Shown: in pieces, positions 43,251 to 53,200 of the stretch
How positions within the stretch are numbered: the stretch's first letter is position 1
How the letters are laid out: every line of letters starts with the position of its first letter
Source: Nocardia iowensis
Lineage (GTDB): Bacteria; Actinomycetota; Actinomycetes; Mycobacteriales; Mycobacteriaceae
Length of the DNA stretch: 64,000 nucleotides
Assembly (NCBI RefSeq): GCF_019222765.1
Contig: NZ_CP078145.1
Span: 1,612,001 to 1,676,000 of the forward strand
Direction of reading: 5' to 3'
The notes under the pieces: generated by a model
Databases searched by the model: none
Seen by the model: only the letters and a program-made list of their open reading frames with translations
What the model was told of the DNA's origin: nothing
Program-made: the position numbers and the translations under genes

Positions 43251-44399
43251 TCAGGGGGCGAGGATCGCGGGGAGCGCGACCAGACCGTGGGAGCGCCATG
43301 AGGCGCGGTAGGTCAGCTCGGCTGCCGGAATCGCCAGCCGGGCGCGAGGGTGGCGCGTGAACAATTCCGGAACGACGGCGTCGACGATCAGCGAGGCCGC
43401 CTGGGCGCCGAGGCAGTAGTGCGGGCCGCGGCCGAACATCAGGCTCCGTCTGCCGTTGCGGGCGGGGTCGGAGTCGGCGCCGATCAGCGACAGCAGGACG
43501 GTGTCGCCTTTCGGGATGGTCGTGGCACCGACGGTGAGGTCGGCGATCGGAAACCGGCGGATGGCGAACGGCGACGGATTGGCCTGCTCCATGAGTTCAC
43601 CACGGCGGGACTGCCAGGCGGCGACGGCTGCCGCGGCGTCGCCGGAATCGAGCAGGGCGGCGATGATGTTGCCGCACATGTGCACCGCGTTTTCCAGTCC
43701 GGCCAGCATCATCAGGAACGCCAACGACACCAGCTCGTCCTCGGTGAGCGCCGCCTCGTCGTCGCGGGCCCGTACCCAGCCGCTGAGCAGATCGTCGCCG
43801 GGGTCGGCCCGTTTCGCGGCGACCAAGTCGGCGAAGGTGGTGGTCAGCCAGTCGATGGCTGCCTTCAACCGCTGCCTGGATTCCGCCGACGAGGTGTCGA
43901 CGGTGAACATCGCCGCCGCGGCGTCGCGCAGGTGCGGGTAGAGGTCGGCGGGTACCCCGAGCAACTCACCGAGGACGAGCGCGGGCACCGGGACACACAG
44001 TTCGTCGAGCAGATCGACTGTCTCACCGTCCTTTTCGGAGAGCGAGTCGAACACCGCACCGGCGATCCGCCCGATCGCGGCGCGCAGATCATCGACCGAT
44101 CGCCGGGAAAACGCCGGTGCGGCAAGCTTTCTGATCCGGTTGTGCTGGTCGCCGTCCATGTTCAGCAGGTTCCGATCCAGCGCGGGCGGCAGCGCGAAGC
44201 CGGTGTACCCGTCGCACGCGTGCCGCTTGTCCAGGCTGAGCTGGGGATCGGCGAGCAACGCGGACACCTCGTCGTATCCGGCGATCACCCAAACCGGGTG
44301 GCCATCAGGCGTTTCCGTACGACGTACCGATCCTCGCCAGCTCGCATGCTCGGCCCATCGTGTGCTCGCAGACGTTCCGATCGCCGCTGTTTCCACCAT
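43251..44399 (-). CDS. Cytochrome P450 without a clear EXXR motif
   Basis: A P450 of about 382 residues. The heme loop is canonical (FGRGPHYCLG). The I-helix is 'LMMLAGLENAVHMCG', A-G-x-E-N rather than A-G-x-E/D-T. The K-helix, normally ExxR before a Y-x-S-P stretch, reads 'ELMEQANPSPFAIRR', in which no ExxR can be aligned to the S-P. The meander is short. Such changes occur in a few natural families (for example CYP157) with unknown chemistry. ATG 44399 has GAGG eight bases upstream; ATG 44423 is an alternative. It lies between two PapA-like genes on the same strand. Confidence 0.85.
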   Translation of the reverse strand: MVETAAIGTSASTRWAEHASWRGSVRRTETPDGHPVWVIAGYDEVSALLADPQLSLDKRHACDGYTGFALPPALDRNLLNMDGDQHNRIRKLAAPAFSRRSVDDLRAAIGRIAGAVFDSLSEKDGETVDLLDELCVPVPALVLGELLGVPADLYPHLRDAAAAMFTVDTSSAESRQRLKAAIDWLTTTFADLVAAKRADPGDDLLSGWVRARDDEAALTEDELVSLAFLMMLAGLENAVHMCGNIIAALLDSGDAAAAVAAWQSRRGELMEQANPSPFAIRRFPIADLTVGATTIPKGDTVLLSLIGADSDPARNGRRSLMFGRGPHYCLGAQAASLIVDAVVPELFTRHPRARLAIPAAELTYRASWRSHGLVALPAILAP

Positions 44400-44491
44400 C
44401 ACCCCAACCTCACTGCCGCCCATTGCCCGCAGTGTATTGGACGTCGCCGGATGGAGTCCGGACTCGGTCCGCGCCACCCGCGCCACCCGCG

Positions 44492-45748
44492 CTACGCGGC
44501 ACCGGCCTCGCTGACCGCATCCAGGTGCGCGGCAAGCAGGTGCACCCGCAGCCGCTGCTGTGCGAGGGTTTCCACGGGGTGATGGATCTCGATGCTCAGC
44601 CGGTCGTCGAACGTGCTGATGATGATGGTGCCGCTCGGCTGTTGTAGCCGACGCCCGGCCCTGTCCGGCTTCGCGATCATGACGGTGCGAAAGTCGTTGA
44701 CCCGCAGACCTTCCGGTAAGCACGGCCGGTCGATCCGGCCCCAGTTGGTCGCCAGCACGATGCCGGGAGCCCGTGGCGGCGGGCCGGACGCGATATCGGG
44801 GATGTGCAGCGGTGTCTGCTGCACGACGCCGGTTGCGAGGCCGTTGCGCAGGGCATCGCTGATGCCGCGGGCCAGCGAGGTCAGCGTTGTTCCGCCGCTG
44901 AGGGTGGGTATGAAATCGGCGAACCCGAGGACATTCGTTCCCTCGGTGCTGCCGATCGCGGGGGTGACCCGGTTGCGCAGGTCGACAGAGTAGGTGTAGC
45001 TGAGTTCGGTCAGCGGCAGTTCGCGCAGTTCGGCCTCGGTGAGCAGGATCGCGGCCGAGGCCAGCCCGTTGATCGTGGTCCCTTCCCGGTGCGCGAGGTC
45101 GGCGAGCGCGACGGTCTCCTGCTGGGTCAGGCGGCAGCGTGCCGTCAGTGGCAGCAGATAGGACAGGTCCGCGCCGACCGGTGGGGCGGTGGCGGGCGCC
45201 GCGGTGACGGCCAGCGGTCGAGCCGACACCGGCAAGCCGGACATCTTCTCGACGCATCTGGCGAGCAGCAGATCCTCCACGGCGGCCGGGAAGCGGTGTG
45301 GCGTCAGCATCGGCGGGTGGCCGTCGCTGACCTGGGTGTAGCACGACCACAGTTCGGCGAGCACCGCGAGCGAGTGGCACGCGTCCGCGATGCTGTGGTG
45401 GGTTATCAGCGTTACCCCGGTGCTGTCGCCGTCGCGGACCACGCACAGCGCGGCGAGTCCGGTGCGCTGGTCCAATCGCGCACCGCTCAGCAATTGTTCG
45501 GGATCGCCGTCGACGACGGTGATTTCCGGTGCGGAAGCGAGGGAGTCGACGAGAATATGGCCGCGTCCGTCCTCTTCCAAATGGGCGCCGAGTGCGGGGT
45601 AGGCGCGGACCACGGCATCGAACGCCTCGGAAAGCGCGGATAAATTCAACCGACCGGACAGTCGCATCGAATAACCGACGAGGACTTCGCTACCGGCGAA
45701 GATCTCTTCGCTCGGTGCCAACGGCCGGATGACGGTAGCCGTGGTCAT
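44492..45748 (-). CDS. PapA-like acyltransferase, copy 2
   Basis: A 418-residue paralogue of copy 1 with the same N-terminal 'VIRPLAPSEEIFAGSEVLVG', the same motif H117-H118-S-I-A-D122-A, and shared 'GVVQQTPLHIPDIA' and 'LATNWGR' segments. Both paralogues carry Ala in place of the final Gly of the motif. The genes clearly arose by duplication and now flank the P450. It is probably the first large gene of the unit; a 71-codon zinc-ribbon gene lies 34 bases upstream. The acyl donor and acceptor are unknown, and no polyketide synthase is in the window. Confidence 0.83.
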   Translation of the reverse strand: MTTATVIRPLAPSEEIFAGSEVLVGYSMRLSGRLNLSALSEAFDAVVRAYPALGAHLEEDGRGHILVDSLASAPEITVVDGDPEQLLSGARLDQRTGLAALCVVRDGDSTGVTLITHHSIADACHSLAVLAELWSCYTQVSDGHPPMLTPHRFPAAVEDLLLARCVEKMSGLPVSARPLAVTAAPATAPPVGADLSYLLPLTARCRLTQQETVALADLAHREGTTINGLASAAILLTEAELRELPLTELSYTYSVDLRNRVTPAIGSTEGTNVLGFADFIPTLSGGTTLTSLARGISDALRNGLATGVVQQTPLHIPDIASGPPPRAPGIVLATNWGRIDRPCLPEGLRVNDFRTVMIAKPDRAGRRLQQPSGTIIISTFDDRLSIEIHHPVETLAQQRLRVHLLAAHLDAVSEAGAA

Positions 45749-45782
45749 GTCGAATCCCTCCACATGAGACTGCCCATCGAGG

Positions 45783-45998
45783 CTAGCTCGAATACCGGGC
45801 ACTCCACGGTCTTTCGGGATCATCACCTCTGTGTGGTGTATCGCTCATACCGAATGAGCTGTTTCCGGTTGTGGCCACAACGAGACCATGTTCGGCGATC
45901 AGCCACTGGCCGCACACGCAGCGCAGGTATCGGACGTGGCCGTGTGAGGACACGACCGTCGGTGTCGGCCAGGAACAGGAGGGGCAGGTCAGGTCCAT
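45783..45998 (-). CDS. Small zinc-ribbon-like protein (71 aa)
   Basis: A 71-residue protein with C-P-S-C near the N-terminus and R-C-V-C-G about 20 residues later, a possible four-Cys zinc site. The second half is polar and probably unstructured. ATG 45998 is the only start that places the first Cys pair near the N-terminus. It precedes the acyltransferase/P450 unit on the same strand by 34 bases and faces the CGNR gene, so it could be a regulator of that unit, or a spurious frame. Confidence 0.5.
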   Translation of the reverse strand: MDLTCPSCSWPTPTVVSSHGHVRYLRCVCGQWLIAEHGLVVATTGNSSFGMSDTPHRGDDPERPWSARYSS

Positions 45999-46023
45999 GC
46001 GGTCAGCCTGATGTAATGACCTA

Positions 46024-46524
46024 GTGCATTTCAACCCTTACGGCGGCGCCGCGGCCGAACTCGCCGCCCGGCTGGTGAACGCGCGCCCCGACCAGGACCT
46101 CCGGCAACTGCTCGCCGAATCCGACTACAAACCGCTCGGGACGCTTACCGCGTCGCAGGCCGCGGAACTGCGTCGCTGGATCGGTGAACTCGATGCCGTG
46201 TTCGATCGCCCCACGGTGGACCAACTGAACGCGTTGCTCGCCAAAACGACCAGTCGGCCCTATATTTCGACGCACGACAGCCGGGCGCCGCACCTGCATT
46301 TCGCCGACGAGACGGCACCCGTCGACGAACGGGTCAAGGCGTACACCGCGGTCGGACTCGCCGCGCTGTTCTGCGACGACCCGAACCGCATCGGCCGCTG
46401 CGCTCGCGACGGGTGTGCCGAGGTCTTCGTCGACACCTCGCGCAACGGCAGGCGCCGCTTCTGCTCGCCGCGGTGCTCGAATCGGGTGCACGTGGCCGAG
46501 CATCGGTCCCGTCGCTCGGACTGA
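46024..46524 (+). CDS. CGNR zinc-finger (ABATE) domain protein
   Basis: A 166-residue protein with an N-terminal ABATE domain and a C-terminal CGNR zinc finger: 'RCARDGCAEVFVDTSRNGRR' followed by 'RFCSPRCSNRVHVAEHR', giving the C-x4-C ... C-x3-C zinc site. CGNR proteins are putative stress-linked DNA-binding regulators. Start is GTG 46024. It diverges from the zinc-ribbon gene with only 25 bases between them. Confidence 0.85.
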   Translation: MHFNPYGGAAAELAARLVNARPDQDLRQLLAESDYKPLGTLTASQAAELRRWIGELDAVFDRPTVDQLNALLAKTTSRPYISTHDSRAPHLHFADETAPVDERVKAYTAVGLAALFCDDPNRIGRCARDGCAEVFVDTSRNGRRRFCSPRCSNRVHVAEHRSRRSD

Positions 46525-46527
46525 GTC

Positions 46528-47889
46528 TCAGTACGCTTTCGCCGCCGCCTCGACCCGCCCGGAATCGATTGCGGCGAGCAGGGTTCGGTGGTCGAGGACG
46601 GTCTGGTCGGCGTAGGCGACGGCGAAATCGATCATGGCGCGGTCGAAGGTGTCGCTCGAGCCGAGGTAGGCGGCGATGGCGACTCGGTCGCCGGAGCGGG
46701 CATGAGCGCGCGCGAGGGTGCGGCCGCACAGTGCCGAATAGTCGCGCAGGTAGGCGCGTGACATCTCCTCGATGACGGCCGAGCCCTTCATGTCGCGCAG
46801 CTGGCGCCAGTAGTAATGTCTGCCGTCCGCGCCCGTTGCCCAGCCGAGGAAGATGTCGCTCGCGGCCTGGGTCAGCCGCTGGCCATGCACGACCCGATGC
46901 CCTTGGTTGCGGAACCTGCTCGGCGCGGTGTGCGGCGCGAGCACCGACTGCTCGGCCTCCTTCACCTGCAAGAACAGCGGATCACCGCTCGTCCGCCCGG
47001 CCAGCAGGACGATGAAGCAGCGGGTGCCGACACTGCCGACGCCGACCACCTTGACCGCCATGTCCAGCATCTCGTGCCGGTCGAGCAGCACCCGGCGCTC
47101 CTCGGCCAGGGTGCGGCGGTAGTCGGTGAAGACCCGCCGGATGGTTTCGGCGTCGATCTGCTCGATCGGAATGAGCAGCGGCGGCCGGTGCCTGATGCGT
47201 GGGACGCCCTCGGCATCCGGCTCGGTCAGCTTTCCGAGCGCCTGCAGGTTGGTGCGCGCCCGCGCCTCGGCGAGTGCTTGCTCGACGCCCTTGCGGCGCT
47301 TGGGTTTGCGCACCAGCGCGGTCAGATGATCGGCGTCGATCCGCTCGTACCAGACGGCCAACTCGCCGAGACCGGCCAGCCGGATCATCGTCTCCCGATA
47401 GGCCCGTGCGGCGGCGCCGACCGAGGTTTCGGCGTCGGTATCGGCGAAGCCGTTGGCGCGCGCGGCCACCGCGATGCTGGCCGCCAGCCGTTTGACGTCC
47501 CACTCGAAGGGGCCGGGCAGGGTCTCGTCGAAGTCGTTGACGTCGAAGACCAGTGCGCGTTCCGGCGAGGCGAACAGGCCGAAGTTGGACAGGTGCGCGT
47601 CACCGCACAGTTGGGCCGTCAGTCCGGTGGTAGAAGAGACCGCCAGATCGGCGGCCATGATCGCGGGTGCGCCGCGCAGAAACGGGAACTGCCCCGCGGC
47701 CATTCGGGCGTACCGGATGGGAACCAGCTGGGGCACCCGGGTGGCGGCCTGGCGTTCGAGCACGGCGATCGGATCCGCACGGTCGGCGGGCGGGTCCCAT
47801 ATCCCCAACGCCCGCCGTCCGATCCGCTTGCGCGCGCGCCGCCCCACCTCGACCGCGCCGGGTTCCGCAATCGCCGAAGGGTTCGCCAT
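46528..47889 (-). CDS. DUF2252 family protein
   Basis: A 453-residue protein of normal DUF2252 length, a family with a remote kinase-like (APH/choline kinase) fold. 'LCGDAHLSNFGLFASPERAL' contains the catalytic-loop-like D-A-H-x2-N, and 'VFDVNDFDETLPGPFEWDVK' provides the metal-binding Asp. Frequent in actinomycetes; substrate unknown. Its stop lies four bases from that of the convergent CGNR gene. Confidence 0.87.
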   Translation of the reverse strand: MANPSAIAEPGAVEVGRRARKRIGRRALGIWDPPADRADPIAVLERQAATRVPQLVPIRYARMAAGQFPFLRGAPAIMAADLAVSSTTGLTAQLCGDAHLSNFGLFASPERALVFDVNDFDETLPGPFEWDVKRLAASIAVAARANGFADTDAETSVGAAARAYRETMIRLAGLGELAVWYERIDADHLTALVRKPKRRKGVEQALAEARARTNLQALGKLTEPDAEGVPRIRHRPPLLIPIEQIDAETIRRVFTDYRRTLAEERRVLLDRHEMLDMAVKVVGVGSVGTRCFIVLLAGRTSGDPLFLQVKEAEQSVLAPHTAPSRFRNQGHRVVHGQRLTQAASDIFLGWATGADGRHYYWRQLRDMKGSAVIEEMSRAYLRDYSALCGRTLARAHARSGDRVAIAAYLGSSDTFDRAMIDFAVAYADQTVLDHRTLLAAIDSGRVEAAAKAY

Positions 47890-48186
47890 CTGGCCAGTTT
47901 GTCATCAGATGGCAACTAATTAGCAAATATGAGCCGAGTGTCGGCGACTGAAGCGGATCGCAGCTCATCGGCAGTCTGGAGAGCCCGGCTGTCCACGGCT
48001 GCGGTTGTGTCTCGGAATCCCTGGCGCCCTGGCTAATTCAGGAGGTCAGCGTGGTAGTTCGGGGGAATGGGTATCGGCAGGTGAGCAAGAGCCCTCCTCC
48101 TGTGTGCGCCGTGCACCGAGCGGTTGCGCATCGGCGGCGGGTGATCAACAGTGGGGTATCCAACGGTGGTAGCGACGGGAGGCCGC

Positions 48187-49542
48187 ATGGACCGCGCGGA
48201 TGTGGTTGTCGTCGGTGCCGGATACGCGGGACTCTGTGCGGCGCGGGCACTGCGCGCGGTGGGACGCGAGGTTGCCGTGTTGGAGGCGAGCGGACGCGTC
48301 GGCGGCCGGGTGCTGACCGACCGGATCGCCGGTGACTGGGTCATCGATCTCGGCGCCCAGTGGATCTCCGGCGCCCACACCCGGTTCGCCGCGCTCGTCG
48401 AGGAGTACGGCGCCGAAACCTATGCGGCACCGTCGAACGGCGCGAACCTACTGGTCGAGGGCGCGGTGCGGCGTCCGTTCGTCGGCGCGCGGCCGCCGCT
48501 GCCGCCGCTCGTGCTGGTGGTGCTCGCACAGGCCTTGTGGCGGATCGAACGATTGGCGGCGCGCATCGACCTCGCGCGTCCGTGGACCACCCCGGGCGCG
48601 GACCGGCTCGATGCGATGACGGCGGCGACCTGGTTGCGCCGCAACCTGCCCGAGCGTCGTGCCAGAAACCTGGCCGAGGTGATGATCGGCGAGGAGCTGT
48701 GCGTCGACGTCGGCAGCGTCTCGATGCTCGCTGTACTGACCACCATTCGCGCCGCGGGCGGTGTCGAGGGGGGCGTGACCGCCGAGACGGTGACCCGCCT
48801 GTTCGTCGACGGCGCCGACGGCCCGGCCCACTCGATCGCCGCCGAGCTGGGCGACGCACTGCGGCTCGACACCCCGGTCACCTCGATTCGCCAAGTGCCG
48901 GAGGGGCTTTCGGTGGGCGGCGAGTTCGGGGAGGTCCGTGCCGCACAGGTGATCGTCGCGCTACCGCCCGCGCTGGCCGGGCGGATCACCTATGACCCAC
49001 CGCTGCCCGCTGCCCGCGACCACCTCACCCAGCGGATGCCGATGGGTTCGGTGCTGAAGGCCTTCGCCGTCTACGAGCGGCCCTTCTGGCGTGACGATCG
49101 GCTCACCGGCCAGGCGTTGAACCTGCACGACCCGGTCCCGGTCACCTTCGACGCCACCCGCCCCGGTGGGCCGGGCTGTCTCGGTGCCCTCGTCCCGGGC
49201 CGCGCCGCCCATCGCCTCGCCGCGCTCCCGGCCGCCGAACGCCGGGCCATGATCGTCGGCTCGCTGGTCCGCGCCTTCGGTCCCGCGGCGCGCGATCCGA
49301 TCGATTGGCGCGAGAAAGTCTGGGCCGACGATCCCTACTCCCGCGGCGGATATGGCGCCTTCTTCCCGCCCGGCGTGCTGACGACCATCGGTTCGACATT
49401 GCGTCAACCGATCGGCGCGATCCACTGGGCGGGCAGCGAAACGGCCACCGAATGGGCGGGATATATCGAGGGCGCGATTCGCTCGGGCGAGCGCGCCGCA
49501 GCCGAGGTGCTCGCGGCTTCTCGGGACGCCACCGTTGGTTAA
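48187..49542 (+). CDS. FAD-dependent amine oxidase (flavin monoamine oxidase family)
   Basis: A 451-residue oxidase: N-terminal dinucleotide motif 'VVVVGAGYAGLCAARAL', then 'GGRVLTDRIAGDWVIDLGAQ', which binds FAD, and C-terminal 'IHWAGSETATEWAGYIEGAI', the diagnostic flavin-contacting end of monoamine oxidases. It oxidises amines or amino groups to imines with release of H2O2. No signal peptide is seen, so it is cytoplasmic. ATG 48187 has GGGAGG upstream. Upstream (47890-48186) I see no supported gene. Confidence 0.87.
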   Translation: MDRADVVVVGAGYAGLCAARALRAVGREVAVLEASGRVGGRVLTDRIAGDWVIDLGAQWISGAHTRFAALVEEYGAETYAAPSNGANLLVEGAVRRPFVGARPPLPPLVLVVLAQALWRIERLAARIDLARPWTTPGADRLDAMTAATWLRRNLPERRARNLAEVMIGEELCVDVGSVSMLAVLTTIRAAGGVEGGVTAETVTRLFVDGADGPAHSIAAELGDALRLDTPVTSIRQVPEGLSVGGEFGEVRAAQVIVALPPALAGRITYDPPLPAARDHLTQRMPMGSVLKAFAVYERPFWRDDRLTGQALNLHDPVPVTFDATRPGGPGCLGALVPGRAAHRLAALPAAERRAMIVGSLVRAFGPAARDPIDWREKVWADDPYSRGGYGAFFPPGVLTTIGSTLRQPIGAIHWAGSETATEWAGYIEGAIRSGERAAAEVLAASRDATVG

Positions 49543-49597
49543 CGGGCCGATTCCCATGCCGCGCTGCGCATTCCGGGTCGGAAATTCCTGCTGACAT

Positions 49598-49710
49598 TTG
49601 GAAAATAGCTAAACTAGTCAATCGTCCAGTTATGAAATTCGGATCATAGATCGATTGATAATGCCCGTATATAAGCATTAACGCTTCCTTGACGCGACCC
49701 GGGATTCTTG
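49598..49710 (+). promoter_or_regulatory. AT-rich island upstream of the hydrophobic-protein operon
   Basis: Within the 259-bp gap behind the amine oxidase, bases around 49600-49680 are strikingly AT-rich for this genome (for example GGAAAATAGCTAAACTAG, then GATTGATAATGCCCGTATA). It lies 90-200 bases before the first of five unknown genes. This is where a promoter and a nucleoid-protein (Lsr2-type) site would be expected. No exact -35/-10 pair is assigned. Confidence 0.45.
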
Positions 49711-49801
49711 AAGCAAAAAGGCGCTGCTGACCTCGGTAAATGCGGGAATGTGATCTCCATTATGTTGACTGTGATTCTGCTCAAAGCGAAGCATGTAGCG
49801 C

Positions 49802-50137
49802 ATGGCACATATAGCAAACATTCAGCAAAGGTCGGTGCCGTCCGGCACGGGCCGCGCCTTCCCGGCCACGCTGCTGCTGCTGTGCACGGTGCTGGTCGGC
49901 GGATGGTTCGTCGGACCCGGCTCAGCGGCCGCGGACCTGTCCGGTTGCACGACCGACTCCTCGGTTCCCAATGAACTGACGGTCACCTGCGACCCCGGCT
50001 CCGGTGTCGGCGAGCACGCCTTCATCCGCTGCCGCGACCTCCTCGGCATGCCGCACACCCACATCGGCGAAACCATCGGTCCGGGTGGCGGTTGGTCCAG
50101 GGCGACGTGCGCCCCGGCCGAAACCGGTCCGGTCTGA
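49802..50137 (+). CDS. Secreted small protein with four cysteines
   Basis: A 111-residue protein I do not recognise. The N-terminal export signal (hydrophobic about residues 22-40, ending S-A-A-A) would leave a mature chain of about 66 residues with four Cys (in 'SGCTT', 'VTCDP', 'IRCRD' and 'ATCAP'), enough for two disulfides. It contains the stretch 'GMPHTHIGETIGPGGGW'. It is the first gene of the hydrophobic-protein operon, 125 bases upstream of the giant gene, with a palindrome between. The RBS is weak. Confidence 0.6.
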   Translation: MAHIANIQQRSVPSGTGRAFPATLLLLCTVLVGGWFVGPGSAAADLSGCTTDSSVPNELTVTCDPGSGVGEHAFIRCRDLLGMPHTHIGETIGPGGGWSRATCAPAETGPV

Positions 50138-50226
50138 TCCGGGCGGGGCTTGTCCCCGATATCGCCTTCCGCGCCGGGAGCCCGTGAATCGCACGACAAC
50201 AGGGCCAGGGCGCATCGTAGCCAGCA

Positions 50227-50240
50227 CGTCCCGCGGGACG
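50227..50240. promoter_or_regulatory. 14-bp perfect palindrome before the giant gene
   Basis: CGTCCCGCGGGACG is a perfect palindrome ending 22 bases before the ATG of the 1565-codon gene; the RBS GGAGAGG lies between. It could be an operator or part of an RNA hairpin affecting read-through from the upstream small gene. Confidence 0.45.
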
Positions 50241-50262
50241 GGTTCACGGAGAGGCTCCAGTC

Positions 50263-53200
50263 ATGCGCGTAGACACGAAGGAACGTCAGAGAGAAACCAA
50301 AGCGTCGGCACGTCATCGCAAGGGTGTCGAACGGTCCCGGCGCGGGATGTACGCCGCGGCGACATTCGCCTCGATGGCGACCGCCATGATCGGCGCCGGA
50401 AACGCCGCCGCCGATTTCGAGTTACCGCCACCTCCCGGTGACCTGAACGGCGTTTTGTCGGGCGCGGGCGACGTGGCGGGACAACTGCTCGACCCGTCGC
50501 AGCAGGACGCGCTGAACAGCGCACTCGGTGTCGCGGGCACGGTCGGCGCGGCAACGCCCTTCGGCGACCAGGTGAACTCGGCGATCGATGCCTATCGCGG
50601 GGGCGGGGCACCGCCACCGGGACCAGCGCCGTTCGCCGGACCGGGCGCTCCGGCCGCGCCGGGCATCCCTGCCGCGCCTGGCACTCCTGCCGCGGTCGCT
50701 TCGGATGTGGCGGGCCGGGTTCCCGCGCCGGTCGCCGATCTCGCCGCGACCGTCGCGCAGATCGCCGGTGCGGGAATGCCGCTCGACCAGCTGGCCACCT
50801 GGGCGGACCGGACCTTTCCCGAGGGCCCGATGCGTGGGCCGGTCAACGATCTGCTCGCCTTCGTCCAGCAGGCCACCGAAATGGCGGGCACCCGTCGCAA
50901 CAGCGCGACCCCGGCCATCGACGACCTGATCGACCAGGCTCGCACGCTGTTCGGCTTCCCCAAGGACGGACCGGATCCGGTCCAGGGGCTGCGCGATCTC
51001 CTCACACCAACTGTGGGACAACAAGATCCGGCGGCACAGCAGCTGCCGCCCGGCCTGCTCGCGATCGCCGCGCCGATGATCGGCCTGTTCGCACCCCAGC
51101 TGGCCGGCCTCGCGCCGGTGCTCGCGTTCCTTGCGCCGCTGCTCGTCATGGCATCGAACCCGGCGGCCGCGATCGGCGCGGTATTCACCGAGATACGGGA
51201 CGCGGTGCGCGGCTTGGTTGCCGACGCCAGGAACCCCGCGGCGCTGCCGCTGCTGGCGGTGCCGGTGATCGCGCTGCTCGCCGCGGTACCCCTGCTGTTC
51301 GCCGGCGGCATCGCGGTGGCCGCTGTCCTCACCCTCGGCGCGGTGATCCTCGGCGCGATCGTGCTGGCTCCGTTGGTGATCGGTGCGCTGGTGATCGGCG
51401 GACTGATCCTCGCGGTGCTGGCGGTTCCGGTGCTACTCGTGCTCGCGGTCATCGCTATTCCGGTACTGCTCATCGCCGTTCCGGTCGCGTTCGTCGCGTT
51501 CCAGGTGCTGGCGCCGATCATCCTGATCGGCGGCATCGCCGCGATCGCGGTGGCGATCGTCGGCGGCCTCGCCCTCGCCGTGGCCGCACTGGCCGGTGGG
51601 CTGGCGCTCGGCATCGTCGGGTTCGTCGTGCTGACCGCGGCGGCCCTGCTGGCCACGGTGTTCGTGCCGTTCCTCGGACTGGTCCTTGCGCCGCTGCTCT
51701 TCACCGGCGCGCTCGGCTTCCTCGTCGTGAGCCTCATCGCCACGGCGGTCGCCTTCTTCGGCGTGCTCGGGGTCGCCGGACTGGTCACCGCCGTGCTCAT
51801 CGCCGGCGTCGGACTGCTGTCGCTGTTCACTCCGTTCGGGCTCATCGCCCTTCCGATCCTGCTCGCGCTCGCGGCAGTCGCTGTGCTGGCGTTCGGCGCG
51901 GTGGGCCTGGCCGGTGGCGCGATCCTGGCCGTGGTCGCGCTCGCGGAGTTCATCGTGCTCGCGGTGGTGGCACCGGTCGCGGTGACCGTGCTGCTCGCGC
52001 TGGCCTTGGTGGCCACCGCAATTCGCCTCGTCGCCGCCGCCCTCGTCTGGGCCGGGCTGTCCGCGGCGGGCATCGTCTTCGCCGCGCTCGGCGCGGTTGG
52101 CACGGCGCTCGCGGTGGTCGGTGGGCTGATCGCCACGGCCGTGCTCGTCTTCGCGGTCCCGATTCTCGGCCCGCTGCTGGCGCCGCTGCTCTTCATCGGC
52201 CTGGTCGCCATTCCGGCGGCGCTGGGGCTGACGGTCCTGTTCGGCGGTTTCGCCTTGGCCGCGTTCTCGGTCTTCGCGCTGACCGGGACGATCCTGCTGG
52301 CGATCGCCGGGCTGGCATCCGGCGCGCTGGTGGCGAGCCTGCTCTTCATGATCACCATGCCGTACGCGATTCCGCTGATCCTGATCGCCGATCTGGCCTT
52401 CGCGATCATCGCGGGCGCGGGCATCGGGGTGGTGGCGGCGGCCTTCGTGGTGGCCACCTGGCTCGGCGGCGGCGCCATCGTGCTCGGCCTGCTCGCACTC
52501 GGCCTCGCCGCTGTCGCAACGGTGTTCGCGGGTGGGCTGGCGATCTCGGCGCTGTCCTTCGTCATGCTCACCCTCGCCGCGTTCGCGCTGATCGTGATCA
52601 ACCCGCCGCTGGCGCTGCTCGCGCTGCCATTGATCTTCGGTGGGTTGCTGTTCAGCGTGCTGGGCACCATCGGTGCGGTGGCGATCGTCAGCACCATGCT
52701 CGGCGGGTTCGTCGCCGCGCTCGGACTCGGGCTGGTGGCCGCGTGGATGGTCTTCGGCGTCATGGCCCTCGGTGTGTTCGTCGCCGTGTCGGCGGTGTTC
52801 CCGCCGTTCCTGTTGATCTCCGTGCCGCTCGCGGCCGCCGCCTTCGCGATCATGGCGGTGCTGGCGATCGCGACGATCGCGGTCGGTGGCGTCGGGCTCG
52901 GCGCGATCCTGCTGGCGGGCAATCTGATTGCCGCGGTGCTGGCGGTGGCAGCGGTCATCGCAACCGCCGCGGTATCGATAGTCGGACTCGCACTCGCCGC
53001 CGTGCTGACGCTGCCGTTCCTGGTGTTCGGACCGTTCGCGGTGGTCGTCTCCACCGCTCTGTCGCCGATCATCGCGCTGGCACTGCTCGCAGTGTGGTCG
53101 CCGGTGCTGGTGGCAGGTCTGGCGGTCGCGGCGCTCGCGGTCGGCATCCAGCTGTTCGGTCTGTTCGGATTGACCGGACTGGCCGCGCTCATCGGCGTGG

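Noticed and set aside
43251..45446. A single 731-codon minus-strand frame joining the P450 to upstream sequence
   Set aside because: Only the last 380 codons are P450-like. The upstream part is Arg/Pro-rich and runs across the second PapA-like gene in another frame.
48051..48335. GTG ORF with a perfect AGGAGG upstream of the amine oxidase
   Set aside because: Most of the frame overlaps the oxidase in another frame and is Arg/Gly-rich. A short leader function is possible but cannot be supported.
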